A stretch of 64,000 nt of DNA from Kitasatospora gansuensis (GTDB taxonomy: Bacteria > Actinomycetota > Actinomycetes > Streptomycetales > Streptomycetaceae): positions 744,001-808,000 of the forward strand of contig NZ_JACHJR010000001.1 in assembly GCF_014203705.1 (NCBI RefSeq), given 5' to 3'. The stretch's first letter is position 1, and each line of letters starts with the position of its first letter. This document shows positions 17,212 to 26,266 of this stretch, piece after piece. Under the pieces are notes generated by a model. That model saw only the letters and a list, made by a program, of their open reading frames with translations. It did not search any database and had not been told where the DNA came from. A program made the position numbers and the translations under genes.

Positions 17212-17299
17212 CTCCGGCTCCCCGTCGGGCGTGATCCAATCGGAGGAGCGGGGCATCCACCGACCGACCGACGCCCCGCCGACTCCGAAGGAGTACGAA

Positions 17300-18133
17300 A
17301 TGAGCCCGCTGGCCCTGCCCGGCCCCCTCGTCGACGTCCACTGGCTGGCCGAACACCTCGACCACCCGGACCTGCTGGTGCTGGACGCCGGGGTGGGCGA
17401 CCACCGGGGCGAGCCGCTGCCGATCAGCGGGGCCCGGGTCTTCGACCTCGACGGCGCGCTCTCCGACCACGCCGACCCCCGCCCGCACACCATGCCGAAC
17501 GCTGCGCAGTTCACCGCGGAGGTGCGTGCGCTCGGTGTCAACGACCGAAGCACCGTGGTGGTCTACGACGGCGCGGGCGTCTACTCCAGCGCCCGGGCCT
17601 TGTGGATGTTCCGGGCCATGGGCTTCGACCGGGTCGCCGTGCTGAACGGCGGGCTCCCCGCCTGGGCGGCCGCCGGACTGCCCCGGGCCGCCGTCACTTC
17701 GGTCCCGGTGGCGGTCGGCGACTTCACCGCCGCACCCCGCCCGGGGCTGTTCGTGGACAGCGCCACCGTGCTGGCCGCGCTCGCTGACGACTCCTCAGCG
17801 GTACTCGACGCCCGGACCCGGGAACGCTTCGCGGGCACCGCCCCGGAACCCCGGGCAGGGCTGCGCGGTGGCCACATGCCCGGTGCGTTCAACCTGCCCT
17901 TCGGCGAGCTCCAGTCCGCCGGGCACATGCTGCCGCCCACCGAACTGCGCGCTCGCATCCACGAGTTGACGGGCGAGCGAGAGCGACTGCTGTTCAGCTG
18001 CGGCTCCGGCGTCACCGCCTGCATCCTGACCCTCGGCGCCGAACTCGCGGGCTACCGCGACCTCGCGGTGTACGACGGCTCGTGGAGCGAGTGGGGTCTG
18101 CCGTCCGAGCTGCCCGTGGTCACGGGTTCCTAG
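17300..18133 (+). CDS. Sulfurtransferase (two-domain rhodanese)
   Basis: 277 aa from ATG 17300 with AAGGAG 7-12 bp upstream. Two rhodanese domains: inactive N-terminal (residues 9-130) and catalytic C-terminal (150-270) with the active-site loop CGSGVTA (C234). That loop is typical of mercaptopyruvate sulfurtransferases (SseA) more than thiosulfate ones. Transfers sulfur to cyanide or thiols in the cytosol. Converges on the GNAT gene with an 19-bp gap. Confidence 0.88.
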   Translation: MSPLALPGPLVDVHWLAEHLDHPDLLVLDAGVGDHRGEPLPISGARVFDLDGALSDHADPRPHTMPNAAQFTAEVRALGVNDRSTVVVYDGAGVYSSARALWMFRAMGFDRVAVLNGGLPAWAAAGLPRAAVTSVPVAVGDFTAAPRPGLFVDSATVLAALADDSSAVLDARTRERFAGTAPEPRAGLRGGHMPGAFNLPFGELQSAGHMLPPTELRARIHELTGERERLLFSCGSGVTACILTLGAELAGYRDLAVYDGSWSEWGLPSELPVVTGS

Positions 18134-18152
18134 ACGCCGGCTCTGAACAGCG

Positions 18153-19019
18153 TCAGGCCTTGCGGATCCGGTCGCCGATCTCCGGCCTCGCCTCGAACCC
18201 GGCCGCCCTGTACGTGGCGACACCACCGACGTTGGAGCTCGGTGTGCACACGCGAACGCTCGACGAGCCCAGCTCCCGCAGCGCGGCCGCCCCGGCGACG
18301 GTGATCGCCCGGCCGTATCCACGACCGCGGTGGTCCGCGTGGACGCCCATCGGCTCGACCAGTCCCGGCTTCCCCGGGCCGGCCGACCAGACCGTCACCA
18401 CCGCCGCCGGGTTGCCTTGGTCGTCGTAGGCGCCCAGGCAGCGGGCGTCGGCATGGAACGGCCCCGCCGACATCGCGTGCCAGTACGCGCGCGTGGGCCG
18501 CGAGGTGTCGAACGCCGACCGCAGGACGTCGGCGAAGTCCTGCGCCTGCTCCGGACCGATCGCCTCGATCCGTACGCCGGGGTCCTCCACCTCGTCCGCG
18601 AGGTCGCGGAAGAGCGGCGTCCACGGCTCGTCGACGCCCCAGTCGTCCTTGGTCAGCAGGTCGTGAAGCAGCAGTCCCAGCGGCGCCTCGACGGACACCG
18701 CTCCGGCCGGCAGCACGCCGCGCTCAGGCAGCGAAAGGTCCTCGACGAGCCGCCGCGCCAACTCCTCGTCCCGGAAGGCGTCGGGAGCGACCGTCATCCG
18801 CAACACCGTCGGCGAGTCCTGCATCCCGACGGCGAGGATCCGTCCGCCCCGGCTCCAGGTCCGAACCACCGCGGCCGTCTCAGCCGTTCCGAACCGGTAG
18901 TTCCAGCCGATGTCCCCCGGATGCAGCTGCATCGGCGCTCCGTCGTACTGCCACTCCCGCAGCGCGCCCATCGCCTCGCGTACCCCGCCTGCGGTCGGCG
19001 TTCCCAGCACAATCGTCAT
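18153..19019 (-). CDS. GNAT-family N-acetyltransferase
   Basis: 288 aa from ATG 19019; the frame is open to 19187 but without support. C-terminal GNAT domain (about residues 140-288) with the acetyl-CoA loop GVHADHRGRGYGRAI, followed by ALRELGSSSVRVCTPSSNVGGVATYRAAGFE. The N-terminal half (residues 1-135) is a degenerate GNAT-like or unknown domain (GDIGWNYRFG). Substrate unknown. Confidence 0.82.
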   Translation of the reverse strand: MTIVLGTPTAGGVREAMGALREWQYDGAPMQLHPGDIGWNYRFGTAETAAVVRTWSRGGRILAVGMQDSPTVLRMTVAPDAFRDEELARRLVEDLSLPERGVLPAGAVSVEAPLGLLLHDLLTKDDWGVDEPWTPLFRDLADEVEDPGVRIEAIGPEQAQDFADVLRSAFDTSRPTRAYWHAMSAGPFHADARCLGAYDDQGNPAAVVTVWSAGPGKPGLVEPMGVHADHRGRGYGRAITVAGAAALRELGSSSVRVCTPSSNVGGVATYRAAGFEARPEIGDRIRKA

Positions 19020-19189
19020 AGCCGGGATCTGACACCCCCGTCCCGGAAACCTGCAACCCATTAACCGGCTCACAGACAGCTCTCCCGGTGCGGCCCAACC
19101 GATCCCCGCCGGCTGCGGGGCGTCGGCCTCCCTCCACTGCGGCAGCGGTCCGCAAATCTCTGACTTGGCTGCGCATATTTCCATCATTG

Positions 19190-19208
19190 CATAGCAAGAA
19201 CCTTGCTA
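19190..19208. promoter_or_regulatory. 19-bp palindromic operator candidate
   Basis: ATAGCAAG and CTTGCTAT, perfect 8-bp arms with a 3-nt spacer, sit 72 bp before the ATG of the beta-helix protein and in an AT-richer stretch. The shape fits a MarR- or GntR-type dimer site. Confidence 0.5.
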
Positions 19209-19279
19209 TCGGCGGCGCGAGAGCTCTACTGTCGCCTCACCCTCCCGACGCGCAACCTCCCACCAGAGACGGGCACCTG

Positions 19280-21298
19280 ATGTCACGGAACATCACCAGA
19301 GCAGTCGCCGCACTGACCGCCACCGTCATCGGCCTGAGCCCCGTGCTCGGCGGCACCGCCTTCGCCGCCGAGCCACACGCCCCCGCGCCCGTGCTGACCC
19401 GCGCCGGCCTCGACCCGGCGCTGGTCGCGGGCCGGGGAGCCAGGGTCGACTTCGCCGAGCAGGAGGCGGAGCGTGCCCTCACCGACGGCACCGTCCTCGG
19501 CCCCGACCGGACCGCGTACACCCTGCCCGCCGAGGCGTCCGGACGGCAGGCGGTCAGGCTGACGCCGGGTCAGTACGTGGAGTTCGTCCTGCCGAGCGCG
19601 GCGAACGCGATCACCGTCCGCTACAGCATCCCGGACGCGCCGAGCGGCGGCGGCCTCACCGCGCCGCTCGACGTGACGGTGAACAGCCGTGACCGCAGCA
19701 CCATGACGCTGACCTCGCAGTACTCCTGGCTCTACAACCAGTACCCGTTCTCCAACGACCCCAACTCCGGTCTGCTGCACCCGGACTGGTGGATCACCGA
19801 GTGCTCCTGCGTGCCCGCCGCCACCACCCCCGCCCCGGTGATCGGCACACCCTTCCGCCCGAACCACTTCTACGACGAGCAGCGCCTGCTGCTCGGCAGG
19901 AAGTACCGCGCCGGCGACCGAATCCGGCTGACCGTACCGGCCGGGAGCACCGCCGCGTGGACGGTGATCGACCTGCTCGACTCCCAGCTGGTCGCCGCAC
20001 CCAAGGTCGAACTCGCCGCCGCCAACGTGCTGTTGTTCGGTGCCGACCCGACCGGCCGCCGGGACTCCGCCGACGCGATCGACCGGGCGATCGCCTTCGC
20101 CCGCCGTACCGGCCTCAAGGTCTATCTCCCGCCGGGCAGTTACCAGGTGAACCGGCACATCCTGGTCGACGACGTGACGATCGTCGGCGCGGGCAGCTGG
20201 TACACTGTGGTGAAGGGCCGTCAGGTCGACCTGGCCACGCCCGCGCCGGACGGCTCGGTGCACACCGGGGTCGGCTTCTACGGCAAGGACGCCTCGGCCG
20301 GCGGCAGCCGCAACGTCCACCTCGCCGACTTCGCGATCGAGGGCGACGTCCGCGAGCGGGTCGACACCGACCAGGTGAACGCGATCGGCGGGGCGATGAG
20401 CGACTCCACGATCTCCGGGCTGTACCTGCACCACACCAAGGTCGGCCTCTGGTTCGACGGCCCGATGACCAACCTCAGGGTCACCGGCAACGTGATCACC
20501 GACCAGATCGCCGACGGCCTCAACTTCCATACCGGCGTGACCGGTTCGGTGGTGTCCGACAACTTCGTCCGGAACACCGGCGACGACGGCCTGGCCATGT
20601 GGTCGGAGCGGGTCGGCAACGCGGGCAACACCTTCGACCACAACACCGTGCAGTCCCCCGTGCTGGCCAACGGCATCGCGCTGTACGGCGGCACCGACAA
20701 CACGGTCTCGAACAACCTGATCGCCGACCCGGTCCGGGAGGGCAGCGCGATCCAGGTCGGCTCCCGGTTCGGCGCCGAGCCGTTCACCGGACAGCTCCGG
20801 ATCAGCGACAACACCACGGTACGGTCCGGGACTTACGAGCTGAACTGGAAGATCGGCCTCGGTGCGCTCTGGTTCTACGCCCTGGAGCGCGACATCGCCG
20901 CCGACACCCGGGTCACCGGCAACGCCTTCCTCGACAACACCTACAACGCCGTCATGCTGGTCGCCGACTGGCCGGTGAAGGACCGTTACTCGATCACCAA
21001 CCTGCACTTCAAGGACCTCCGGATCGACGGCACCGGCACCTCCGTCCTCAGCGCCCGGGCGGCGGGCTCGGCGACCTTCGAGAACGTGGACGCCCGCAAC
21101 GTCGGCGCGGTCGGGGTGAACAACTGCGGCACCTTCCACTTCACCCCCGCCGGCTCCGAGTTCGCCCTCACCGACCTGGGCGGCAACGACGGCGGCGGCA
21201 CCACCGGCGCCTGGCTGGCGCCCTGGGAACTCCCCAACACGATCACCTGCGACGACCGGCCACCCGTGGTCGCACCCCCTGCGCCGTCCCCCTGGTGA
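19280..21298 (+). CDS. Secreted right-handed parallel beta-helix protein, probable glycoside hydrolase
   Basis: 672 aa from ATG 19280. Signal peptide to about residue 30, a beta-sandwich region (about 80-240) with Trp-rich HPDWWITECSC, then a pectate-lyase-like beta-helix starting at LLFGADPTGRRDSADAIDRA and KVYLPPGSYQVN, with repeated short strands (DNTVSNNLI; ITGN-like turns). The layout recalls GH87 (alpha-1,3-glucanase/mycodextranase) and GH55-type enzymes (VGAGSWYTVVKG). Probably degrades or binds an extracellular polysaccharide. Controlled by the operator at 19190-19208. Confidence 0.75.
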   Translation: MSRNITRAVAALTATVIGLSPVLGGTAFAAEPHAPAPVLTRAGLDPALVAGRGARVDFAEQEAERALTDGTVLGPDRTAYTLPAEASGRQAVRLTPGQYVEFVLPSAANAITVRYSIPDAPSGGGLTAPLDVTVNSRDRSTMTLTSQYSWLYNQYPFSNDPNSGLLHPDWWITECSCVPAATTPAPVIGTPFRPNHFYDEQRLLLGRKYRAGDRIRLTVPAGSTAAWTVIDLLDSQLVAAPKVELAAANVLLFGADPTGRRDSADAIDRAIAFARRTGLKVYLPPGSYQVNRHILVDDVTIVGAGSWYTVVKGRQVDLATPAPDGSVHTGVGFYGKDASAGGSRNVHLADFAIEGDVRERVDTDQVNAIGGAMSDSTISGLYLHHTKVGLWFDGPMTNLRVTGNVITDQIADGLNFHTGVTGSVVSDNFVRNTGDDGLAMWSERVGNAGNTFDHNTVQSPVLANGIALYGGTDNTVSNNLIADPVREGSAIQVGSRFGAEPFTGQLRISDNTTVRSGTYELNWKIGLGALWFYALERDIAADTRVTGNAFLDNTYNAVMLVADWPVKDRYSITNLHFKDLRIDGTGTSVLSARAAGSATFENVDARNVGAVGVNNCGTFHFTPAGSEFALTDLGGNDGGGTTGAWLAPWELPNTITCDDRPPVVAPPAPSPW

Positions 21299-21354
21299 AC
21301 GGGCAGCGCACGGCGCCCCTGTGGAGGCCGTCGTGCTGGACGGTCTCCGGTTGG

Positions 21355-22005
21355 TCAGGAGTTGAGTCCGGCGTCTCGGGCCAGGAGAGCGGCTTGGACG
21401 CGGTTGGTGACTTCGAGGGTGGTGAGGATGCGGCTGACGTGGGCTTTGACGGTGCTTTCGCGCATGGTGAGGCGGGTGGCGATGTCGGCGTTGGTGGCGC
21501 CTTCGGCGAGGAGGACGAGGACGTCGCGTTCGCGGGGGGTGAGCTTGTCGAGGCGGGCTTGGGCTGCGGTGGCGTGGGGCTGGTTGGTGGCGTGGTAACG
21601 GTCGATCAGGCGCCGGGCCGCGCTCGGATGGAGCATGGCCGACCCGGCAGCGACCAGGTGGACGGCGCGCAGGATCTCGGCGGGGTCGGTGTCCTTGAGG
21701 AGGAAGCCGTCGGCGCCCGCGGCGAGGGCGTTGTAGACGTACTCGTCGAGGTCGAAGGTGGTCAGGGTGATCACCCTCGGCGGGTGGGGCAGGGCGCGCA
21801 GGCGGGCGGTGGCGGTGATGCCGTCCATCCGGGGCATGCGGACGTCGACGAGGGCGACGTCGACCCGGTGGGCGCCGGCCAGTTCGATAGCCTGGAGGCC
21901 GTCGGCTGCCTGGGCGACCACGTCGATGTCCGGGTCGGTTTCGAGGAGGTCGGCCAAGCCGAGGCGGACCAGGGCGTCGTCGTCGACGATCATGGCGCGG
22001 ATCAT
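21355..22005 (-). CDS. NarL-family response regulator
   Basis: 216 aa. Receiver domain with D8-D10 and phosphoacceptor D54 (LVDVRMPRMDG), LuxR-type HTH (LTPRERDVLVLLAEGATNADI). Its ATG overlaps the end of the kinase gene by 4 bp. Partner of the histidine kinase at 22002-23162. Confidence 0.92.
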   Translation of the reverse strand: MIRAMIVDDDALVRLGLADLLETDPDIDVVAQAADGLQAIELAGAHRVDVALVDVRMPRMDGITATARLRALPHPPRVITLTTFDLDEYVYNALAAGADGFLLKDTDPAEILRAVHLVAAGSAMLHPSAARRLIDRYHATNQPHATAAQARLDKLTPRERDVLVLLAEGATNADIATRLTMRESTVKAHVSRILTTLEVTNRVQAALLARDAGLNS

Positions 22006-23162
22006 GTGGTGGTGCCGTTCTGTGCGGTGCTGCCGGTGGGGTGGGGAACGCGCGCGGTCAGCCGCCAGGCACCTGCTCCGGCGGGGCCCGCGGCGAGCCG
22101 GCCGCCGAGGGCGGTGATCCGTTCGCGCAGGCCGACCAGGCCGTATCCGGAGGCGGGGGTGTCCGGGCTGGGGGCGCCGGGGGTGTTGGTGACCTCGACG
22201 AAGGTGGCGGGCGGGCGGTAGTCGATCCGCACCGTCACCCGGGACCCGGCAGCGTGCTTTCGGGCGTTGGTCAGTGCCTCCTGCACGACCCGGTAGACGG
22301 CCAGCCGGTGGGTGGTGGGCGCCTGCTCGGGGGCGCCGTCGCAGGCCAGCTCGACGTCCTGGCCGGCAGCCCGGGCCTCGTCGACGAGCTCGCGCACCTC
22401 GCGCAGGGCCGGTGCGAGCGAGGAGTTGTCCCTGGCTGCCGCAGGGTCGTGCAGCGCGCCCAGGACATCGCGCAGGTCGGCCAGAGCCTCGACGGAAGCG
22501 GTGCGCAGGAGGGTGAGCCGTTCGGCGACGGGCGCGGGCAGGGTGTCGCTCTTGGTGGCCAGGACGCCGGTGTGCAGGGCGATCAGGCTGAGGCGGTGGG
22601 CAAGGACGTCGTGCATCTCGGTGGCGATCCGGGAGCGTTCAGCGGCCTGGGCGGCCTCCTCGCGCAACTGGGCCTCGACGCGCAGGTGCTCGACGTCCGC
22701 CGACAGCGCCGCGACCAGGCGTCGGCGGTTGCCCAGCCACAGGCCGGTGGCCACCGCCAGCGGCTGCAGCAGCAGGACGGAGGTGTAGCTCTGCGCCGAC
22801 CACAGGGAGGTGGCCCGGACCCCGAGCAGATTGGCACCCAGCGCGCCGACCGCACACCCCAGAGCCACCCTGGCCCGGGCGTCGACGGCGAGGTCGAAGA
22901 GGGCGAGCAGCATCAGCGGCAGTATCGGCCAGCCCCACCAGGCGGTCGCCACCGTCACCACCACGGGCGCGACGGGCCACCGGAGCCGGGGCACGAGCAG
23001 AGCCGCCGCACACACCAGCGCCGCGATGGCGACCGGAACCAGGTAGCGGTCACGGTCGATCGAGACGGCGTTCAGCACTGCTGCCAGCGCGCACACGGCC
23101 ACCAGAACCGTCCGCCCGACAACCGCCCACCTGCGCCTTCCACTGCTGCTCACCCTGGCCAT
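22002..23162 (-). CDS. Two-component sensor histidine kinase
   Basis: 386 aa with a membrane domain of about five helices (residues 13-145), a coiled linker, phosphoacceptor H184 in TEMHDVLAHRLSL, N box EALTNARKHA and G box GYGLVGLRERI. HisKA_3 family. Divergent from the methyltransferase gene by 123 bp. Signal unknown; the membrane-embedded sensor suggests an envelope or lipid cue. Confidence 0.92.
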   Translation of the reverse strand: MARVSSSGRRRWAVVGRTVLVAVCALAAVLNAVSIDRDRYLVPVAIAALVCAAALLVPRLRWPVAPVVVTVATAWWGWPILPLMLLALFDLAVDARARVALGCAVGALGANLLGVRATSLWSAQSYTSVLLLQPLAVATGLWLGNRRRLVAALSADVEHLRVEAQLREEAAQAAERSRIATEMHDVLAHRLSLIALHTGVLATKSDTLPAPVAERLTLLRTASVEALADLRDVLGALHDPAAARDNSSLAPALREVRELVDEARAAGQDVELACDGAPEQAPTTHRLAVYRVVQEALTNARKHAAGSRVTVRIDYRPPATFVEVTNTPGAPSPDTPASGYGLVGLRERITALGGRLAAGPAGAGAWRLTARVPHPTGSTAQNGTTT

Positions 23163-23285
23163 GCTAGGCAGACCGGTCAGCCGTTACTGCCGACGATCCG
23201 CCATGGCCATCCCCTACTTTCGTCGGTGAACGACGTCGCACAACGACTGGTCCGAAGCCTGGCGCCGCTTCCTAGCGTCGAATGC

Positions 23286-24011
23286 ATGAACAACTGGACG
23301 CACCTCAGTGACCGAGCCCCGGCCGAGCGCCACGCCGGGACGTGGACGTTCCTCCTCGAAGCGGCCCGCGACCTGCGCACCACCGGCGCTGTCGCCCCCA
23401 GCGGCAGAGCCCTCGCCCGGGCCCTGGCAGAACCGGTACGGGCGCAGGCGCCCCGGCCGCTGGCCGTCCTTGAGGCGGGCGCCGGGACCGGTGCCGTCAC
23501 CCGCGCCCTGATCCCCCAGCTGACCCGCGGCAGCCGGCTGGACATCGTCGAGGCCAACCCCCGCTTCACCGACAGGTTGCGCCACCTCGTCGCCTCGCAC
23601 CCAGCTCTGGTGACCCGGCCCGCGCGAGTGGACGTCCACCAGACGCTCGTCGAGGACCTGGACACCGACGTGCGCTACGACGTGATCGTCTCCGGGCTGC
23701 CGCTGACCAACTTCGCCCCCGAGCAGGTCGAACGCATCATGGCCCGCTACCTGGAACTGCTGCACCCCGGCGGCACCCTCACCTACTTCGCCTACCTCGG
23801 CACCCGCCGGGCCCGCGCTCTGACCGCCTCCCGGACCGAAGCCCGCCGCCACGCCGCCGTCGACGAGGTCATGGCCGGCTACCGGCGCACGCTCGCGACC
23901 GGACGGTGGAGCGTGTGGGCCAACCTCCCGCCCGCCCACGTCTGGCAGCTGCGCAAGCCCTCCGTCACCGCCGACGACGTACCGGATCTCGCTGTCGGGG
24001 CGCGGCGGTGA
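23286..24011 (+). CDS. SAM-dependent methyltransferase (phospholipid N-methyltransferase-like)
   Basis: 241 aa from ATG 23286. SAM site AVLEAGAGTGAVTRAL near residue 60, then LDIVEANPRFTDRL and DVIVSGLPLTNF. The SGLPL motif and HPGGTLTYFAYLG match PmtA-like phosphatidylethanolamine N-methyltransferases. It likely methylates a phospholipid headgroup at the membrane. Its stop overlaps the start of the DedA gene, so it is the first of a three-gene operon. Confidence 0.8.
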   Translation: MNNWTHLSDRAPAERHAGTWTFLLEAARDLRTTGAVAPSGRALARALAEPVRAQAPRPLAVLEAGAGTGAVTRALIPQLTRGSRLDIVEANPRFTDRLRHLVASHPALVTRPARVDVHQTLVEDLDTDVRYDVIVSGLPLTNFAPEQVERIMARYLELLHPGGTLTYFAYLGTRRARALTASRTEARRHAAVDEVMAGYRRTLATGRWSVWANLPPAHVWQLRKPSVTADDVPDLAVGARR

Positions 24012-24814
24012 ACCTGCTGTCCGGCCTCTTCGGCCATCTCTCCCCGGCGGTCGCGTACACGGTGGTGGCCGGGGTCGTCCTGGCCGAGTCCGTCCTGCTG
24101 ACCGCGGTATTCGTCCCCACCCTCACCCTGCTGTTGACCGCCGGCGCACTGGCTCGCACCGGCCAGCTGAGTCTGCCCCTGGTCGTCGCCTCCGCGGCCG
24201 GCGCCGCAATCGCCGGTGACTTCCTCGCTCACCGCACCGGATGGCACCTCGGCAAGCGCCTCAGAACCGCCAGGATGGCCCGGCGTATCCCGGCGGCTGC
24301 GTGGCAGCGGGCTGAGACGCTGATGACCCGTCATGGCGGACGGGCCGTCTTCCTGGCCCGTCTGCTGCCGATGGTCCGCACTCTCGCCCCGCACTTCGCC
24401 GGCGCCACCCGCCTGCCCTACCGCCGCATCGCCCCCTACAGCGTCACCGCCGCCTGCCTGTGGGCCACGCTCGAAGCCGGCATCGGCTACAGCGCCGCGA
24501 CCTCCCTCCAGCGGATTCTCACCGTGGGCGGCCCCGCCCTGGCCGTGGTCGTCCTGACCGCTCTCGCCACCACGCTCTGGTGGCGGCGCTCCCGGCACTC
24601 CGCACGACGTGCCGACGCCTCCCGACACGGTCACTCCGGCCGCCGGGGACGAGGCCCCGGTGCGCTGACCACGCCTGCCGGGAGTCCCACATTCGGCGGC
24701 GGGAAGACCGGTCGGTCTAGGATCGGCCGCTCATGCGGTGGCGCTCCATGGCTGCGCCGCCGATACACGGGGGAGGCAGGTCGTGGACGTGGCACGCAGG
24801 ATTGTCGGACGTGA
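24008..24814 (+). CDS. DedA-family membrane protein
   Basis: 268 aa from GTG 24008 in a GTGA overlap with the methyltransferase. Membrane helices near 17-55, 58-75, 140-165 and 175-195, and the family pattern GDFLAHRTGWHLGKRL plus FLARLLPMVRTLAPHFAGAT. DedA proteins are likely phospholipid flippases or recyclers, which fits the lipid methyltransferase next to it. The C-terminal tail from about residue 210 is basic and low-complexity, and overlaps the next gene start by 32 bp. Confidence 0.85.
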   Translation: MNLLSGLFGHLSPAVAYTVVAGVVLAESVLLTAVFVPTLTLLLTAGALARTGQLSLPLVVASAAGAAIAGDFLAHRTGWHLGKRLRTARMARRIPAAAWQRAETLMTRHGGRAVFLARLLPMVRTLAPHFAGATRLPYRRIAPYSVTAACLWATLEAGIGYSAATSLQRILTVGGPALAVVVLTALATTLWWRRSRHSARRADASRHGHSGRRGRGPGALTTPAGSPTFGGGKTGRSRIGRSCGGAPWLRRRYTGEAGRGRGTQDCRT

Positions 24815-25784
24815 TCATCTGGCAGGCGTCGCGCGAGCGGCGCTGGGAGCCGAGCACCGCCTCGTCGGCGTGTCACGGCTCCGAGGCGGCAGCAAGAAGG
24901 GCGTCTACCGCCTCACCTTCGACGACGACTCCACCGCGATCGTCTACATCTGGGACGACGCCGAGAACTACTGGCCGACGACGAACGCCCCCGACGCCGA
25001 GGACCATGCCGACCCGTTTTCGCACGCCTCCGGGATCGAGCTGTTCCAGGCCGCTCACCAGCACCTGACCACCCTGGGCATCCGTACGCCCCGGATCCAT
25101 CTGGCCGACCGGAGCAGGACCCACTACCCGGCGGACATCGCGGTGGTCGAGGACGTCTCCGGAGAAAACCTGGAGACACTGCTCGAACAGAACCCGCGCA
25201 GCGTGGAGACCACCCTGTCGCGACTCGCCGAGGCACTCGACCTGATGCGGCGGCACACCGCACCGGGCTTCGGCAAAGTCGCCCTGATCGACAACGGCGG
25301 CGTCTCCCACGGCCGCTCCTGCGAGCAGGTGGCCCTCGACCGCGCGCTCGGAGACCTGGCCGAAGCCTCCTCGCGCGACCTGCGGATCGCGAGTGTCCGT
25401 GACCACGTCGAGTACGCGTTGCGCAGCCTGGCCGACCCGGTGCGTCCGCGCTCGGAGTACGGACTCATCCACGGAGAGCTCGGACCGGACCACGTACTGG
25501 TGGACCGGCACGGGCAGCCGGTTCTCATCGACATCGAGGGCCTGATGTTCTTCGACGTCGAGTGGGAGCACGCCTTCCTGCGCATCCGCTTCGGCGAGCA
25601 CTACCAGCGGCTGAACAGGGGCGGACTCGACGAGCAGCGCCTGGCCTTCTACACACTGGCGATGCGCCTGTCACTCGTCGCCGGACCGCTACGACTTCTC
25701 GACGGCGACTTCCCCGACCGCGACTTCATGACGGGGATCGTCGAGTACAACCTCCAGCAGGTGCTTGCCACTCTGTCCGGCTGA
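24783..25784 (+). CDS. Aminoglycoside-phosphotransferase-fold kinase
   Basis: 333 aa from GTG 24783 with GGGGAGG upstream. Kinase-like N-lobe (LRGGSKKGVYRLTFDDD), catalytic loop HGELGPDHVLVD and metal site LIDIEGLMFFD, as in the APH family. Substrate unknown. The start overlaps the DedA gene end, so it is in the lipid-type operon; a choline- or ethanolamine-like small molecule is possible but not shown. Confidence 0.8.
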   Translation: MDVARRIVGRDHLAGVARAALGAEHRLVGVSRLRGGSKKGVYRLTFDDDSTAIVYIWDDAENYWPTTNAPDAEDHADPFSHASGIELFQAAHQHLTTLGIRTPRIHLADRSRTHYPADIAVVEDVSGENLETLLEQNPRSVETTLSRLAEALDLMRRHTAPGFGKVALIDNGGVSHGRSCEQVALDRALGDLAEASSRDLRIASVRDHVEYALRSLADPVRPRSEYGLIHGELGPDHVLVDRHGQPVLIDIEGLMFFDVEWEHAFLRIRFGEHYQRLNRGGLDEQRLAFYTLAMRLSLVAGPLRLLDGDFPDRDFMTGIVEYNLQQVLATLSG

Positions 25785-26266
25785 CGGGTCGCGCCAATCT
25801 CCACGAGCTCATCTCCTACCGGATCGCCAAGCACCTGGGCCACCAACTGGCGCTCTCCGAAACGGGGTTGATCGCCCACGGCGGAGCCGACCTCGAGGGC
25901 CCGGCGTCAGGAGTCAAGCGACGCCCCGACGTGATGATCTTCCCCGAGGGCCCCCGGTACAGCACCCGCCGCGAGTTCCGCTTCGGCGAGACCGTCCAGC
26001 TCAGCACGTACGAGATCGAGAACCGATGGCGCGACACGTCCGGCCAAAGCGAAACACCCTCAGCACACGTGCGCTCTACGGCAACGAGAAGCTCCGTCCG
26101 CCCTTCCCTCCGGCCGCACCCTGACTAGCGACGCCGCGCGAACGACGGGGCACCGACGTCCGCACCCCACCCTCGGGTGGCCCCGGAATGTGCAGCCTCG
26201 CGCCGACTACGCCTGAGCCTCCGTCACCGACCACGCGCCGACCCGGGTTCGCGAAGCCCGGCGAGC
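25785..26266. pseudogene. Intergenic region with a possible Uma2-like remnant
   Basis: In the plus frame at about 25791-26040 the translation reads HELISYRIAKHLGHQLALS, then GVKRRPDVMIFPEG, which resembles the core of Uma2-family (DUF820) endonuclease-like proteins (the RRPDVxxxP motif). There is no start site and no family C-terminus, so if real it is a truncated remnant. 26129-26266 shows nothing else. Confidence 0.3.
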
